From Acaryochloris sp. IP29b_bin.148 (GTDB lineage Bacteria > Cyanobacteriota > Cyanobacteriia > Thermosynechococcales > Thermosynechococcaceae): a stretch of 44,398 nt of DNA. The notes under the pieces are model-generated. The model made no database searches and was not told the DNA's origin. It saw only the letters and a program-made list of their open reading frames with translations. The stretch spans positions 1 through 44,398 of the forward strand of contig NZ_JANQOY010000140.1 in NCBI RefSeq assembly GCF_028285565.1. Direction: 5' to 3'. Made by a program: the position numbers and the translations under genes. This document shows positions 1 through 7,422 of this stretch, in pieces (position 1 is the first letter of the stretch; each line of letters starts with the position of its first letter).

Positions 1-347
1 GTGAACCAGCGATTGCTGGGGGGAGGGGTGGCGGCGAATTCAACTCCTTTAGCTTCCAGTAGTTTGGGGAGTTCTAGGTCGAAGATAGGCGTGGTTTCTA
101 AGATTTGAGGCTTCTCACCTTCCGCTGTTTCCAATTGGTATCGAATCAAATCTTGGCCAACCGAAACCCTCGCCACCTGCTCATCCTGGACTTGCTCAAT
201 AAAGAAACTGTAAGGAACTCGTGGCACTTTTGGTCCCAATACAAAGGGAAGGACGAGATTCGCTATCAGCAAGATTGCAGGTAGAAATAACAGCAGACTA
301 GTGATGAGGTTAGGACGGGGACGTTGAGGCTTATCTTTGATGGGCAT
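1..347 (-). CDS. ftsH: FtsH-family ATP-dependent zinc metalloprotease, N-terminal part
   Basis: The gene runs off the left edge; only the first ~115 residues are visible. They read MPIKDKPQRPRPN, then one hydrophobic segment (residues ~14-38, rich in L/I/V), then a periplasmic/lumenal stretch with VPYSFFIEQV and a VGQDLIRYQLE-like strand. This is the usual FtsH opening: one membrane helix followed by the FtsH extracellular domain before the AAA+ and M41 peptidase domains, which lie outside the window. Family knowledge: thylakoid FtsH proteases remove damaged photosystem subunits. The start is the ATG read from 347. Which FtsH paralogue it is cannot be told from this piece. Confidence 0.8.
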   Translation of the reverse strand, partial: MPIKDKPQRPRPNLITSLLLFLPAILLIANLVLPFVLGPKVPRVPYSFFIEQVQDEQVARVSVGQDLIRYQLETAEGEKPQILETTPIFDLELPKLLEAKGVEFAATPPPSNRWF

Positions 348-383
348 GGTTCTCTTCCTAATCTTGAAGGGTCACTAAAATGT

Positions 384-611
384 TTAGGCTGCTGAGGTCG
401 ATTCGCTCTCAGAGCGAACGGCAAGCTGCTCTAGCCACTCGAAAACTTGGTTCAGTTGCGATAGCGAGATAAAACCGAACTGCCAGAGAATGATGGGCAG
501 TTGGCTGGCAAGCGTATGATGCTGTTTGACGGCGATTGCGATCGCATCATCAGCAATCTGTAGCTCCTTTTTTAAATATTGGATCAGCTTGGCTTGAGCA
601 GAATAGTTCAT
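384..611 (-). CDS. DUF2949 family protein
   Basis: A 75-residue protein with the core AKLIQYLKKELQIADDAI, then LPIILWQFGFISLSQLNQV and FEWLEQ. This matches the pattern I know for the cyanobacterial DUF2949 family: a short helical domain where an 'LP-ILWQ-G' block is followed by 'L-QLD-I-WLE'. The function is unknown. It lies between ftsH and pgr5 on the same strand, with 36 bp to the ftsH start, so cotranscription with ftsH is possible. No signal peptide or membrane segment is seen. The family call is from memory of its conserved block, not a search. Confidence 0.75.
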   Translation of the reverse strand: MNYSAQAKLIQYLKKELQIADDAIAIAVKQHHTLASQLPIILWQFGFISLSQLNQVFEWLEQLAVRSESESTSAA

Positions 612-782
612 GGCGGGGAGTCGTCAATGAGGATAGCGAGAAATCGAATTGCTGATAGCGATTGTTGGCTAGACAGTCATCTTCTTTATCGTATCTATCT
701 CAGCAGAGATTTATCGGGAACTGTACTTAGAGTGGAACGAAGTGGATGAAGTGGATGAAGTGGATCGTCCAAGACAGCTGTT

Positions 783-980
783 TTAGGCGAGCAGCCCTAG
801 GCGTTTGCCATTGTCACGAGCAAGACGAATCCAATTTTGCCGCTGAGTGCGTTCAATACCCACTTGATTACAGAAGTTAGTAATGGCTTTGGAGTGCAGG
901 GCAATAGCCTGACCTCTGAGCTTAGTGAATTTGGGTTGACCCACGGCGTTGCGCGTCAAGATGACAATAGGGGCAAACAT
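783..980 (-). CDS. pgr5: PGR5-like protein (proton gradient regulation 5 homologue)
   Basis: A 65-residue protein starting MFAPIVILTRNAVGQ, with FTKLRGQAIALHSKAITNFC in the middle and ending RLARDNGKRLGLLA. This is very like the mature plant PGR5 core (the 'RNVVGKKRFNQLRGKAIALHSQ' type block and a '-NGERLGFLA' end), and like the short cyanobacterial homologues of about 65 residues. PGR5 is tied to cyclic electron flow around photosystem I and to photoprotection, probably on the stromal/cytoplasmic side of the thylakoid. The start is fixed by ATG at 980 with a CGGAGTC ribosome-binding site just before it. A perfect 18-bp inverted repeat sits immediately upstream. Confidence 0.85.
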   Translation of the reverse strand: MFAPIVILTRNAVGQPKFTKLRGQAIALHSKAITNFCNQVGIERTQRQNWIRLARDNGKRLGLLA

Positions 981-991
981 AATAGACTCCG

Positions 992-1032
992 TTTGTAACT
1001 TTATGTTAACTATATTAACATAAAGTTACAAA
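992..1032. promoter_or_regulatory. Perfect 18-bp inverted repeat upstream of pgr5
   Basis: TTTGTAACTTTATGTTAA at 992-1009 is exactly mirrored at 1015-1032 around a 5-bp centre (CTATA). It lies 12 bp before the pgr5 start codon, just upstream of its ribosome-binding site. In RNA it would form a long AU-rich stem that could hide or stabilise the leader; in DNA it could be an operator. It contains GTTAACAT and GTTACAAA half-motifs. No T-run follows on the pgr5 strand, so a terminator is less likely. Confidence 0.6.
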
Positions 1033-1574
1033 ACAGCAAGGTTTAAGCTAAATCTCGATTAAACTGATTTGAATGATTATATCGGCTGATATTCAGCAAT
1101 GAATATATATTCAGATGCCATTTTTGATTCTTTTTATCTTTATATTAGCTATTCTCTTCAATTATTTATCTATATATAAGTGCTTTTAGAGGCTTTGTCT
1201 GTGAGATGTATCTGAGCATTTGTAAAATTTAGCAAAATAGTCTTTACAAAAAAAATGTCTGTCAATGATATTGCTTTACACAAATTTCACCTGGTCCATG
1301 CCATCAAGCTGAAGCAGTTGCCTGGATCGGTAGAAAATATGTTTGATGTGGATTGAGGGAGCCTTTGCAGATCAAGGGTTTTATAAGGCTCCATTACTTG
1401 AATGGCAATTTGTTTTAGCGCGTCGACTGTATAACAAAAGTTAATCTGCATAAGGCTGAGAATGGGAGTGACCCATCCATACAAAAAGCCCCAGCACAAG
1501 GCTAGGGCTAGAAGACAAGGAAGAAGAGAACATTTGAGGATAGCAGTTGTTTCGTATACTATCCGAGCTGAATC
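1033..1574. other. AT-rich intergenic stretch with one doubtful small ORF
   Basis: The first ~250 bp are very AT-rich and show no gene. A 70-codon minus-strand frame (1287-1499, starting MCWGFLYGWVTPIL) could encode a small protein with a short hydrophobic start. I recognise no family in it and see no convincing ribosome-binding site, so I do not call it as a gene. Confidence 0.4.
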
Positions 1575-1727
1575 TTAGAAATGCAGTAGAGCTGCAACCT
1601 GGCCGACAATACCTTGTCCAGTCAGGATTTCGGTAATTAGGGCGAGGGAAAATCCCATCATTGCTAAACGACCACCAAAGGTCTCTGCAAAGTCAGTAAA
1701 GCCCCAGATTGGATTTTGTGTGCTCAT
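1575..1727 (-). CDS. hli: High-light-inducible protein (one-helix chlorophyll a/b-binding-like)
   Basis: A 50-residue protein, MSTQNPIWGFTDFAETFGGR onward, with the one-helix Hlip core ETFGGRLAMMGFSLALITEI and a tail LTGQGIVGQ. Hlips sit in the thylakoid membrane, bind chlorophyll and carotenoid, and protect photosystem assembly under strong light. The usual ExxNGR chlorophyll motif reads ETFGGR here, so the Asn ligand position is Gly. Start ATG at 1727 has ACGGAGTC just upstream, the same leader as pgr5 and the third hli. It is the last of three related hli genes on this strand but lies beyond a terminator (1880-1908), so it probably has its own promoter. Confidence 0.85.
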   Translation of the reverse strand: MSTQNPIWGFTDFAETFGGRLAMMGFSLALITEILTGQGIVGQVAALLHF

Positions 1728-1879
1728 GGTGTGACTCCGTAATTTGTATCTTTATATGAATAAATGTAACTTATAACGTAACGTTTTGTCAAGGAGAAAA
1801 TAAAAAGCGATTTCTACGGTGCTCATCAATGAATGGGCCAAAACGGAAGTGTCTAGGCTGGCTTCAGCCCATTTATGGC

Positions 1880-1908
1880 AAAAAAAACTCCAGCTAAAGG
1901 GCTGGAGT
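1880..1908 (-). terminator. Rho-independent terminator for the hli pair
   Basis: Read on the minus strand, ACTCCAGC, a 6-nt loop and GCTGGAGT form a perfect 8-bp stem followed by a run of T (the A-run at 1881-1887 on the plus strand). It lies 131 bp after the stop of the middle hli gene and would end transcripts coming from 2039-2401. Confidence 0.75.
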
Positions 1909-2038
1909 GTAGAAAGGGTGACATATGTACTGAACTTTTGATAGTTTGTAGAATTTTCGAGTTAATTCTACGAGAAGGGTACAGCAGCATCGTAAAACTG
2001 CTGTTAGCTAGACGAGAGGAGAGAATAACGTCTAATCT

Positions 2039-2191
2039 TTACAGGCTAAACCAGGCGATGAGTTGACCAATAATGCCTTTACCTGTGAGTGCCTCAGTAA
2101 TAATGGCCAGAGTAAACCCAAGCATGGCCAGACGGCCATTCCAAGTTTCTGCAAATGGGTTAAATCCAGTAAAAGAGGGTTGGTTATTCAT
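2039..2191 (-). CDS. hli: High-light-inducible protein
   Basis: A 50-residue Hlip starting MNNQPSFTGFNPFAETWNGR, then LAMLGFTLAIITEALTGKG. The ExxNGR chlorophyll-binding motif is intact (ETWNGR), unlike the two neighbours. The frame is open upstream to 2221, but the ATG at 2191 is preferred: it has AGGAG about 11 bp upstream, and the family starts close to this point. One predicted membrane helix. It follows the next hli gene by 63 bp and is followed by a strong terminator, so the two probably form one transcript. Confidence 0.85.
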   Translation of the reverse strand: MNNQPSFTGFNPFAETWNGRLAMLGFTLAIITEALTGKGIIGQLIAWFSL

Positions 2192-2254
2192 AGGGATCGG
2201 ATCTCCTAAAGTAGTAGGCATTGTGAATGCTCAGGTATTGAGAAGGGTGAACCC

Positions 2255-2401
2255 TTACATCACACCCCAGAAGTGGAGTAAGCCCTTGCCAGTGACCAGT
2301 TCAATCACAACAGCAAGATACAAGCCAACCATGGCCAGACGACCACTCCAAGCTTCAGCAAAAGGAGTAAATCCGAAGAAGTTATTAGAGGTATTATTCA
2401 T
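2255..2401 (-). CDS. hli: High-light-inducible protein
   Basis: A 48-residue Hlip starting MNNTSNNFFGFTPFAEAWSG, then RLAMVGLYLAVVIELVTGKG. The motif is EAWSGR, with Ser at the usual Asn position. The frame extends further up to 2476, but the ATG at 2401 is chosen because it follows TACGGAGTC and gives the normal family length. First gene of the hli pair. Upstream at 2448-2466 are two GTTACAT/TTTACAT-type repeats 11 bp apart on the minus strand, close to the HLR1 pattern bound by RpaB at high-light genes. Confidence 0.85.
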   Translation of the reverse strand: MNNTSNNFFGFTPFAEAWSGRLAMVGLYLAVVIELVTGKGLLHFWGVM

Positions 2402-2447
2402 GTCTGTAGACTCCGTAGACTCATGTGTGTTGTTATCTATGTGAATT

Positions 2448-2466
2448 AATGTAACAAAGATGTAAA
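2448..2466 (-). promoter_or_regulatory. HLR1-like direct repeat upstream of hli
   Basis: The minus strand reads TTTACATCTTTGTTACATT, two TTACAT units 11 bp apart. The known HLR1 element has two (G/T)TTACA(T/A)(T/A) units 10 bp apart, so the spacing is off by one. A looser version, GTTACG and GTTACATT 12 bp apart, lies before the last hli gene (1763-1782). Assignment to RpaB is inference. Confidence 0.35.
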
Positions 2467-2566
2467 GATATGTCAAGTCCGACGGCTATTTTTTGGGTGA
2501 TGCTTGCTTGAATATGCTGTAATCTCCTGCCAGTCAAGGATGTAACGATAGCTTGCCGAGCTGTAA

Positions 2567-3385
2567 TCAGCGTGAACCTGGCCGAAACAGATGTTGGTGG
2601 TGAGGGTGATACAGGCGCGAGCGGGCGTGGGAATGGTCTGTTGTTAAGGCGGGGCTGATCAGATAAAGCGTTGTCCGCACAAACTGATGTTCCTCAGTGG
2701 CGTGCGCCATCTCCGTGAGAGGAACAACCCATATTTGTTCATCCGGCCATCCCAAACGAAAACAGATGGCCACTGGCGTATCGGGGGCGTAGTGAGCCAG
2801 CAATCGCTGTTGGGCCTGGCTAACGTGGCGAGCACTGAGATATAAACAAAGGCTGGCTTGGTGAGCGGCTAAGCTGGCCAGTTCTTCAGCTTCGGGGACT
2901 TGGGTGCGACCACTGATTCGCGTCAAAATAATGGTCTGAACTAATTCTGGTACGGTCAGCTCTACCTGCAATTTAGCAGCCGCCAGTTGAAATGCACTGA
3001 TACCAGGGATAATTTCAAAGGGAATGTCTGCCGTTGCTAGGGCCTGCATCTGTTCATGAACGGCACCATATAAACAAGGATCTCCCGAGTGCAATCGAAC
3101 GACTGAAAGGTGCGATCGCACCTTCTCAATCATCATCGGCACGATATCTTCTAGCGTCTGGGTTGCAGTGGGAATCAATTCTGCACTGTCCTGGCATAGG
3201 CTCAGAACCGCTTTAGGAACCAAAGAATTCGCATACACCACCACATCTGCCTGTTGGAGGATCCGTTGCGCCTTAACCGTCAGCAAATCAGGGTCGCCCG
3301 GTCCTGCACCCACAATATAAACCGCTGGCAATAGCGATGTTTTGGACACAGGCTGCTCAAGCAGATCAGGAGAAGGGAGCGTCAT
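2567..3385 (-). CDS. cobM: Precorrin-4 C11-methyltransferase
   Basis: A 272-residue protein of the tetrapyrrole methylase family. Near the start it has VYIVGAGPGDPDLLTVKAQ, the SAM-binding glycine loop of the family, followed by DVVVYANSLVP, RLHSGDPCLYGAVHEQM and IPGISAFQLAAA, all typical of CobM/CbiF. Family knowledge: it methylates C11 of precorrin-4 (or the cobalt form) in cobalamin synthesis in the cytoplasm, using S-adenosylmethionine. The length is normal. A second corrin gene, the chelatase cbiX, lies far away in this window at 36086, so the pathway genes are scattered. I see no cobalamin riboswitch in the short gap upstream. It lies 54 bp downstream of lgt on the same strand. Confidence 0.9.
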   Translation of the reverse strand: MTLPSPDLLEQPVSKTSLLPAVYIVGAGPGDPDLLTVKAQRILQQADVVVYANSLVPKAVLSLCQDSAELIPTATQTLEDIVPMMIEKVRSHLSVVRLHSGDPCLYGAVHEQMQALATADIPFEIIPGISAFQLAAAKLQVELTVPELVQTIILTRISGRTQVPEAEELASLAAHQASLCLYLSARHVSQAQQRLLAHYAPDTPVAICFRLGWPDEQIWVVPLTEMAHATEEHQFVRTTLYLISPALTTDHSHARSRLYHPHHQHLFRPGSR

Positions 3386-3439
3386 AAGGTTTCAATTCAA
3401 GCTAAACATGAATAAAAAGAACAAGGCTACACAATGCGA

Positions 3440-4276
3440 TTAAGAGGCCTGCTTGGTATCCGGTAAACTCCGCTTCAGCAAATACAACCAACTCAACCCC
3501 AAGAGACCAACGCCAATGCCGATCAAACTCACCACTTGAGCAATGCGTAAGGGGCCTAACATTAAACTATCTGTCCGTAATCCCTCTATCCACAGGCGAC
3601 CCAGGCTGTATGTGAGTGCATAGGCCAGAAAGAGAGTGCCTTTTTTGGCCCGTGGAAACCGAAAGAACAAGGCCAACAGGAGCCCCAGCACCATCAGATT
3701 CCATAAGGATTCATATAAGAAGGTGGGATGAAAGTAAGCCGAGCTTTTATAGCCGAGTGGGCGGCGCTCGGAGGGGATAAAGAGTTTCCAAGGGAGATCA
3801 GTGGGATCACCAAAGGCTTCCGAATTAAAGAAATTTCCCCACCGACCGATAGCTTGCCCCAACACTAATGAGGGAGCCACTAAGTCAGCTAATTGCCAAA
3901 ACGAAACCTTGTTCAGACGACTAAAAATCACTGCCGCCAGCATTCCACCTAGGATGGCACCATGGATTGCAATTCCCCCCCGCCAAATCGTGGCAACTTG
4001 GTCTAAATGTTGGCTGTAATAATCCCACTGGAAAAGCACATAGTAAATTCGGGCACAGGGAATTGCCCCCACAACGAGCCAAATGGCCAAATCACTAATC
4101 AGTTCTGGTTTGATCCGGCGATGCTTTGCTAGTCGCTGAGAGAGTTGTAGCCCTAAAACAATGGCAGCTGCAATGAGAACGCCGTACCAGCGAATGACCA
4201 AAGGACCCACTCTAAAAATCTCGGGTCCAGGAGACTGAAAAGCAGCTAAAGACACTGGCGAAAGATCAACGAACAT
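3440..4276 (-). CDS. lgt: Prolipoprotein diacylglyceryl transferase
   Basis: A 278-residue polytopic membrane protein with about seven hydrophobic segments. The Lgt signature [13 protein letters not shown] is at residues 144-156, a conserved His lies in [11 protein letters not shown] near 105, and [12 protein letters not shown] comes later; all are landmarks of the family. It moves diacylglycerol from phosphatidylglycerol to the lipobox Cys of prolipoproteins in the plasma membrane, the first lipoprotein maturation step. The ATG at 4276 gives the normal length. Same strand as cobM, possibly cotranscribed. Confidence 0.95.
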   Translation of the reverse strand: MFVDLSPVSLAAFQSPGPEIFRVGPLVIRWYGVLIAAAIVLGLQLSQRLAKHRRIKPELISDLAIWLVVGAIPCARIYYVLFQWDYYSQHLDQVATIWRGGIAIHGAILGGMLAAVIFSRLNKVSFWQLADLVAPSLVLGQAIGRWGNFFNSEAFGDPTDLPWKLFIPSERRPLGYKSSAYFHPTFLYESLWNLMVLGLLLALFFRFPRAKKGTLFLAYALTYSLGRLWIEGLRTDSLMLGPLRIAQVVSLIGIGVGLLGLSWLYLLKRSLPDTKQAS

Positions 4277-4411
4277 GGTGACTACACTGGCATGGGTTCA
4301 TTCGGAGGTTTAGCCCCAGTGCATAGTATCGCACCCCATGATTAAGAACCATCGTCTTGAACATAGATTTGCGGTTCTATGAGATACAAAGCGAGTCAAG
4401 GATAAACCCCC

Positions 4412-4660
4412 TCACTTCAGCGCCTGGGCTTGCTCCAGTAACGACTGCCAGCCAGGTTTCCATAGCCCTCGATTCTTTAGGGCTTGGGCATTCACCCAAA
4501 ATCGGATCGTGTTATCACAAGCAGCAACCAACTCAGCAAACACGAGTGAGCCTTCATTTTTGCGATTAATCACCTGAAAGTGTCGCCAACCAAACGTTGA
4601 GGACTGGGCTGTCCATTTAGAGCCCACTAAGTGGGGTAATTTCTGCTTTTTCACACTCAA
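4412..4660 (-). CDS. Trp-rich small protein (TIGR02450 type)
   Basis: An 82-residue soluble protein: LVGSKWTAQSSTFGWRHFQV, then a middle VAACDNTIRFWVNAQALKNR and an end LWKPGWQSL. The spaced Trp residues and the 'GSKWTA...GWRHF' and 'RFWV' blocks match the Trp-rich TIGR02450 family found in cyanobacteria and other bacteria. Its function is unknown. It sits between lgt and the BioD-like gene, all on the minus strand, but 43 bp separates its start from the upstream gene's stop and no joint role is evident. Confidence 0.75.
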   Translation of the reverse strand: MSVKKQKLPHLVGSKWTAQSSTFGWRHFQVINRKNEGSLVFAELVAACDNTIRFWVNAQALKNRGLWKPGWQSLLEQAQALK

Positions 4661-4703
4661 ATTAACCGTTCAAAGGTAAATGATGGGCAACAACCCAGGA
4701 ATT

Positions 4704-5792
4704 TTATTGAGGAACTGGAGATGTTAATCCCAGGGTCGCCAGAAGACGATCAATATCGCAGTGCTGATCGATCATTTCTCGCATACATTCAACCTTAATG
4801 CGTTCGTGGACTTGGGCACGCTGAAACGCTTGTTCAACCACTTCAACAGTGGTTAGAGTATCTGAATCCACTAGCAAGACGGGAATTTCCAGATCTTTTG
4901 CTCGATTGAGGACCAACTCATTGGGGGGGAAATGCCCCGTTAAAATCAAGCAGTGAGTTGAAGACTCCAAGGCAGCCAGCTGGAGATCGGTGCGATCGCC
5001 TCCCGTTACCACAGCCATATTCCGACCTTGTCGGAAATATTTCAAAGCAGAATTGACATTCATGGCACCGATCGTCAGCTCTTCCACCATCAGGTGGAGA
5101 TATTCTTCCCCATAGAGCACCTCAGCTTTGAGTTGTTGAACCAGCTCAGAGACGCTCACGCTACGCAACAAAGCATTACTAGGCAATACGCCTAAAACAG
5201 GAATTTGCTGTCCTTCCAAGAACGATTGCACCGTAGTTTGAAGGAGATGGTGTTGCTCAGGATTGACATCATTAAACACAACACCAATCAGACGATCACC
5301 CAGACGCACTTTGGCATTCAGCAGTGCATCAATGATGCTTAGATTATGGAAGCGGCTGACTAAAACAATTTCAGCTTCTAAGGCATTCGAGATTTGTAGC
5401 AAGGAGAGGTCAAACAAGTACCCTTCCGTTAATGAACCTGGGCCTTCTAACATCACCAAATCGACATCATTACGTTTTTTAACTTGATGCAGCTGCTCAG
5501 TATAAGAAGTTGGATCATTCCCCTGTATTTTTTGCTGGATACGGTGAGCACTGATGGATAAGAGAGTCGGATACACTTGATCTGAGGCCAGTCCAAGGGC
5601 ATCAGTAATAAACTGAACGTCGATATCCAAATCTTCTTCAGACTGTCCTTCGGTACAGGTTCCTACCGGTTTGGCATAGGCTAATCGATAGCCTTTTCCC
5701 ATCAGGGATTGAGCGAGGCCCAAAATCGCAGCTGATTTACCACTGAAAGCCTCAATGGAACCAATCAGCAGATGTTTTGATGCCTGTTGCAC
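4704..5792 (-). CDS. BioD-like/DRTGG-domain (phosphotransacetylase N-terminal-like) protein
   Basis: A 362-residue protein. The N-terminal half looks like a dethiobiotin-synthetase-type P-loop domain (IGSIEAFSGKSAAILGL, then MLEGPGSLTEG near residue 115). The second half is a DRTGG domain (LPSNALLRSVSVSELVQQL, MNVNSALKYFRQGRNMAVVT, GGDRTDLQLAAL). This is the N-terminal half of long phosphotransacetylases without the acetyl-transfer domain, common in cyanobacteria as a stand-alone protein of unknown role, perhaps nucleotide sensing. Ebs A-like gene ebsA precedes it by 26 bp on the same strand, suggesting an operon. Confidence 0.75.
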   Translation of the reverse strand: MQQASKHLLIGSIEAFSGKSAAILGLAQSLMGKGYRLAYAKPVGTCTEGQSEEDLDIDVQFITDALGLASDQVYPTLLSISAHRIQQKIQGNDPTSYTEQLHQVKKRNDVDLVMLEGPGSLTEGYLFDLSLLQISNALEAEIVLVSRFHNLSIIDALLNAKVRLGDRLIGVVFNDVNPEQHHLLQTTVQSFLEGQQIPVLGVLPSNALLRSVSVSELVQQLKAEVLYGEEYLHLMVEELTIGAMNVNSALKYFRQGRNMAVVTGGDRTDLQLAALESSTHCLILTGHFPPNELVLNRAKDLEIPVLLVDSDTLTTVEVVEQAFQRAQVHERIKVECMREMIDQHCDIDRLLATLGLTSPVPQ

Positions 5793-5818
5793 TCCAAAAA
5801 CTCCTCACAGATTCGATA

Positions 5819-6199
5819 TTAATCATCTAGCTTTAACAGCTTACGATAGAAAGTCTTGGGAAAATCAGCAACTTTTGTGCGTCGATAGTTGGTAATGACT
5901 TCGATCAAAAACCCAATAAACTCAAAATTGGTAATCGTCAGCTCGTAATTCAAATCCCCATCATTATCAAACTGAATTCGGCACCGAGTTAAGTCCGCAG
6001 GTAATTTGGAGACATTCCATGTCGCCACAAAGGGAATATTATTTCCCCCCTCAATCCCCCGTTGTCCCTCCAAGTTGCTGTTTTGGTAAAGCGAGATAGC
6101 CAATGGGAGTAAGTCCCTTTTTCCACCTTGGTAGTAGGGAAGGTAAACATTAACGTCTTTTGGGGGGGCTGGCTGAATGGCATTTAAAACTTGGGTCAT
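5819..6199 (-). CDS. ebsA: EbsA-like protein (type IV pilus/biofilm factor family)
   Basis: A 126-residue protein with NVYLPYYQGGKRDLLPLAIS, GNNIPFVATWNVSKLPADLT and an end FPKTFYRKLLKLDD. I recognise this pattern as the cyanobacterial family containing EbsA, which in Synechococcus elongatus works with Hfq and PilB in type IV pilus assembly and biofilm suppression. The assignment rests on memory of the 'YLPYYQG' and 'ATWNVS' blocks, so it is probable rather than proven. No signal peptide. The next gene starts 26 bp downstream on the same strand, so the two are likely cotranscribed. Confidence 0.6.
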   Translation of the reverse strand: MTQVLNAIQPAPPKDVNVYLPYYQGGKRDLLPLAISLYQNSNLEGQRGIEGGNNIPFVATWNVSKLPADLTRCRIQFDNDGDLNYELTITNFEFIGFLIEVITNYRRTKVADFPKTFYRKLLKLDD

Positions 6200-6447
6200 A
6201 TCATAACGTCCTCATTGACCGATCAATCGATAAACCTCATGTATGCAGTATGGGCAAGTCAGCAATGAATTTTACTGTATAACCTGATTTTTCCTTGCTA
6301 GCCCCAAGGATTTGAACGCCCTATTACAATGGCATAATGTCAAGTACAACAAATATATATAAAGATATATATACAGTTTATGGTATAGGTGGTGGGTAGT
6401 ACCAATCAATGTCTGCTGGTGAGATTCCCTAGCTGGAACACAAGATT

Positions 6448-7422
6448 ATGGCTCCTTTAGTTGCAAATTACTATCTGACTTACCGTTGCAATGCACGATG
6501 TCATTTTTGTGACATCTGGGCATTAGACCCGGGGAAAGAAGCGGACTTCAACACCATTGAACATAATCTTAAGGACTTAAAGCGCCTGGGAGTCAAATAT
6601 GTGGACTTTACGGGAGGTGAGCCGCTGTTAAGGTCAGATGTTGGCGAAATTTATCAGACTGCTAAGCAGCTTGGTTTTTATACCAGCATGACCACCAACA
6701 CCATTCTCTATTTGCAAAAAGCACATGAAATTAAAGGGTTAGTAGATTTTCTGAATTTTTCCCTAGATGGTCCTGATGCTGAAACCCATGATCACTCCAG
6801 AGGCGTCAGAATTTTTGATAATTTGGTTGAGTCTGTAAAACTAGCACTTGATCTCGGAGAATATCCCGTTCTTAACCATACTGTTACGGCTCAAAACTAT
6901 GAACGAATTCATGAGGTTGCAGAGCTGGGATCACGTTTGAGTGTTAGGGTTTGGTTAAATCCTGCTTTTACAGCTCACTCCAATTACAATGACAAAAAAA
7001 ATCCCACCCCTGCAATTGTTGATGCTATTGAATCAAGCGCTAAACAGTATCGGAATTTAGGGTATAACAAGGCAGCATTAGAATTTATTAAAGCGGGCGG
7101 TAACGATACTCAAAATCCGAGATGTAAGGCTGTAGATGCCGTCATTGCCATCTCTCCCAATGATGAGTTGCTGTTGCCCTGCTACCATTTTGCCCAGACA
7201 GGCGTTCCGATTGAAGGTCGATTATACGAGCTTTATCGAGAGGCTGAGATTGTTGAGGAGTATCGTCAGTCCCAGGGTAAGCTGTCTGTCTGTGAAGGTT
7301 GTACCGTTTGGTGTTACCTCATCCCCAGCTTTTTCCAAGGTGTTGATAAGTATTGGGTTTTAAATCAAGTCAGTTATGTCGGAGAATTCCTGGCCAGAAA
7401 ACGATTCTTGCAACATGTCTGA
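6448..7422 (+). CDS. Radical SAM protein, coupled to the glycolipid glycosyltransferase
   Basis: A 324-residue radical SAM enzyme. C14, C18 and C21 in the sequence YRCNARCHFCDIW form the CxxxCxxC [4Fe-4S] cluster motif, and FTGGEPLL at ~50-57 is the SAM-binding GGE motif. Further Cys residues near the end (NPRCKAV, LLPCYHF, VCEGCTVWCYLIP) suggest an extra SPASM/twitch-like cluster region. The substrate is unknown. Its stop codon overlaps the best start codon of the next gene by 8 bp, so the two are translationally coupled. That hints at a role with glycolipid metabolism, but this is inference. The gap upstream holds AT-rich repeats (6350-6373) that could include its promoter. Confidence 0.85.
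   Translation: MAPLVANYYLTYRCNARCHFCDIWALDPGKEADFNTIEHNLKDLKRLGVKYVDFTGGEPLLRSDVGEIYQTAKQLGFYTSMTTNTILYLQKAHEIKGLVDFLNFSLDGPDAETHDHSRGVRIFDNLVESVKLALDLGEYPVLNHTVTAQNYERIHEVAELGSRLSVRVWLNPAFTAHSNYNDKKNPTPAIVDAIESSAKQYRNLGYNKAALEFIKAGGNDTQNPRCKAVDAVIAISPNDELLLPCYHFAQTGVPIEGRLYELYREAEIVEEYRQSQGKLSVCEGCTVWCYLIPSFFQGVDKYWVLNQVSYVGEFLARKRFLQHV

Noticed and set aside
1875..2066. Plus-strand frame of 63 codons
   Set aside because: It covers the hli terminator hairpin and the end of an hli gene; no ribosome-binding site or family.
6448..7422. Radical SAM gene as a chlorophyll-modifying enzyme
   Set aside because: Tempting if the strain makes an unusual chlorophyll, but nothing in the sequence or neighbourhood supports it; the coupling is to lipid synthesis.
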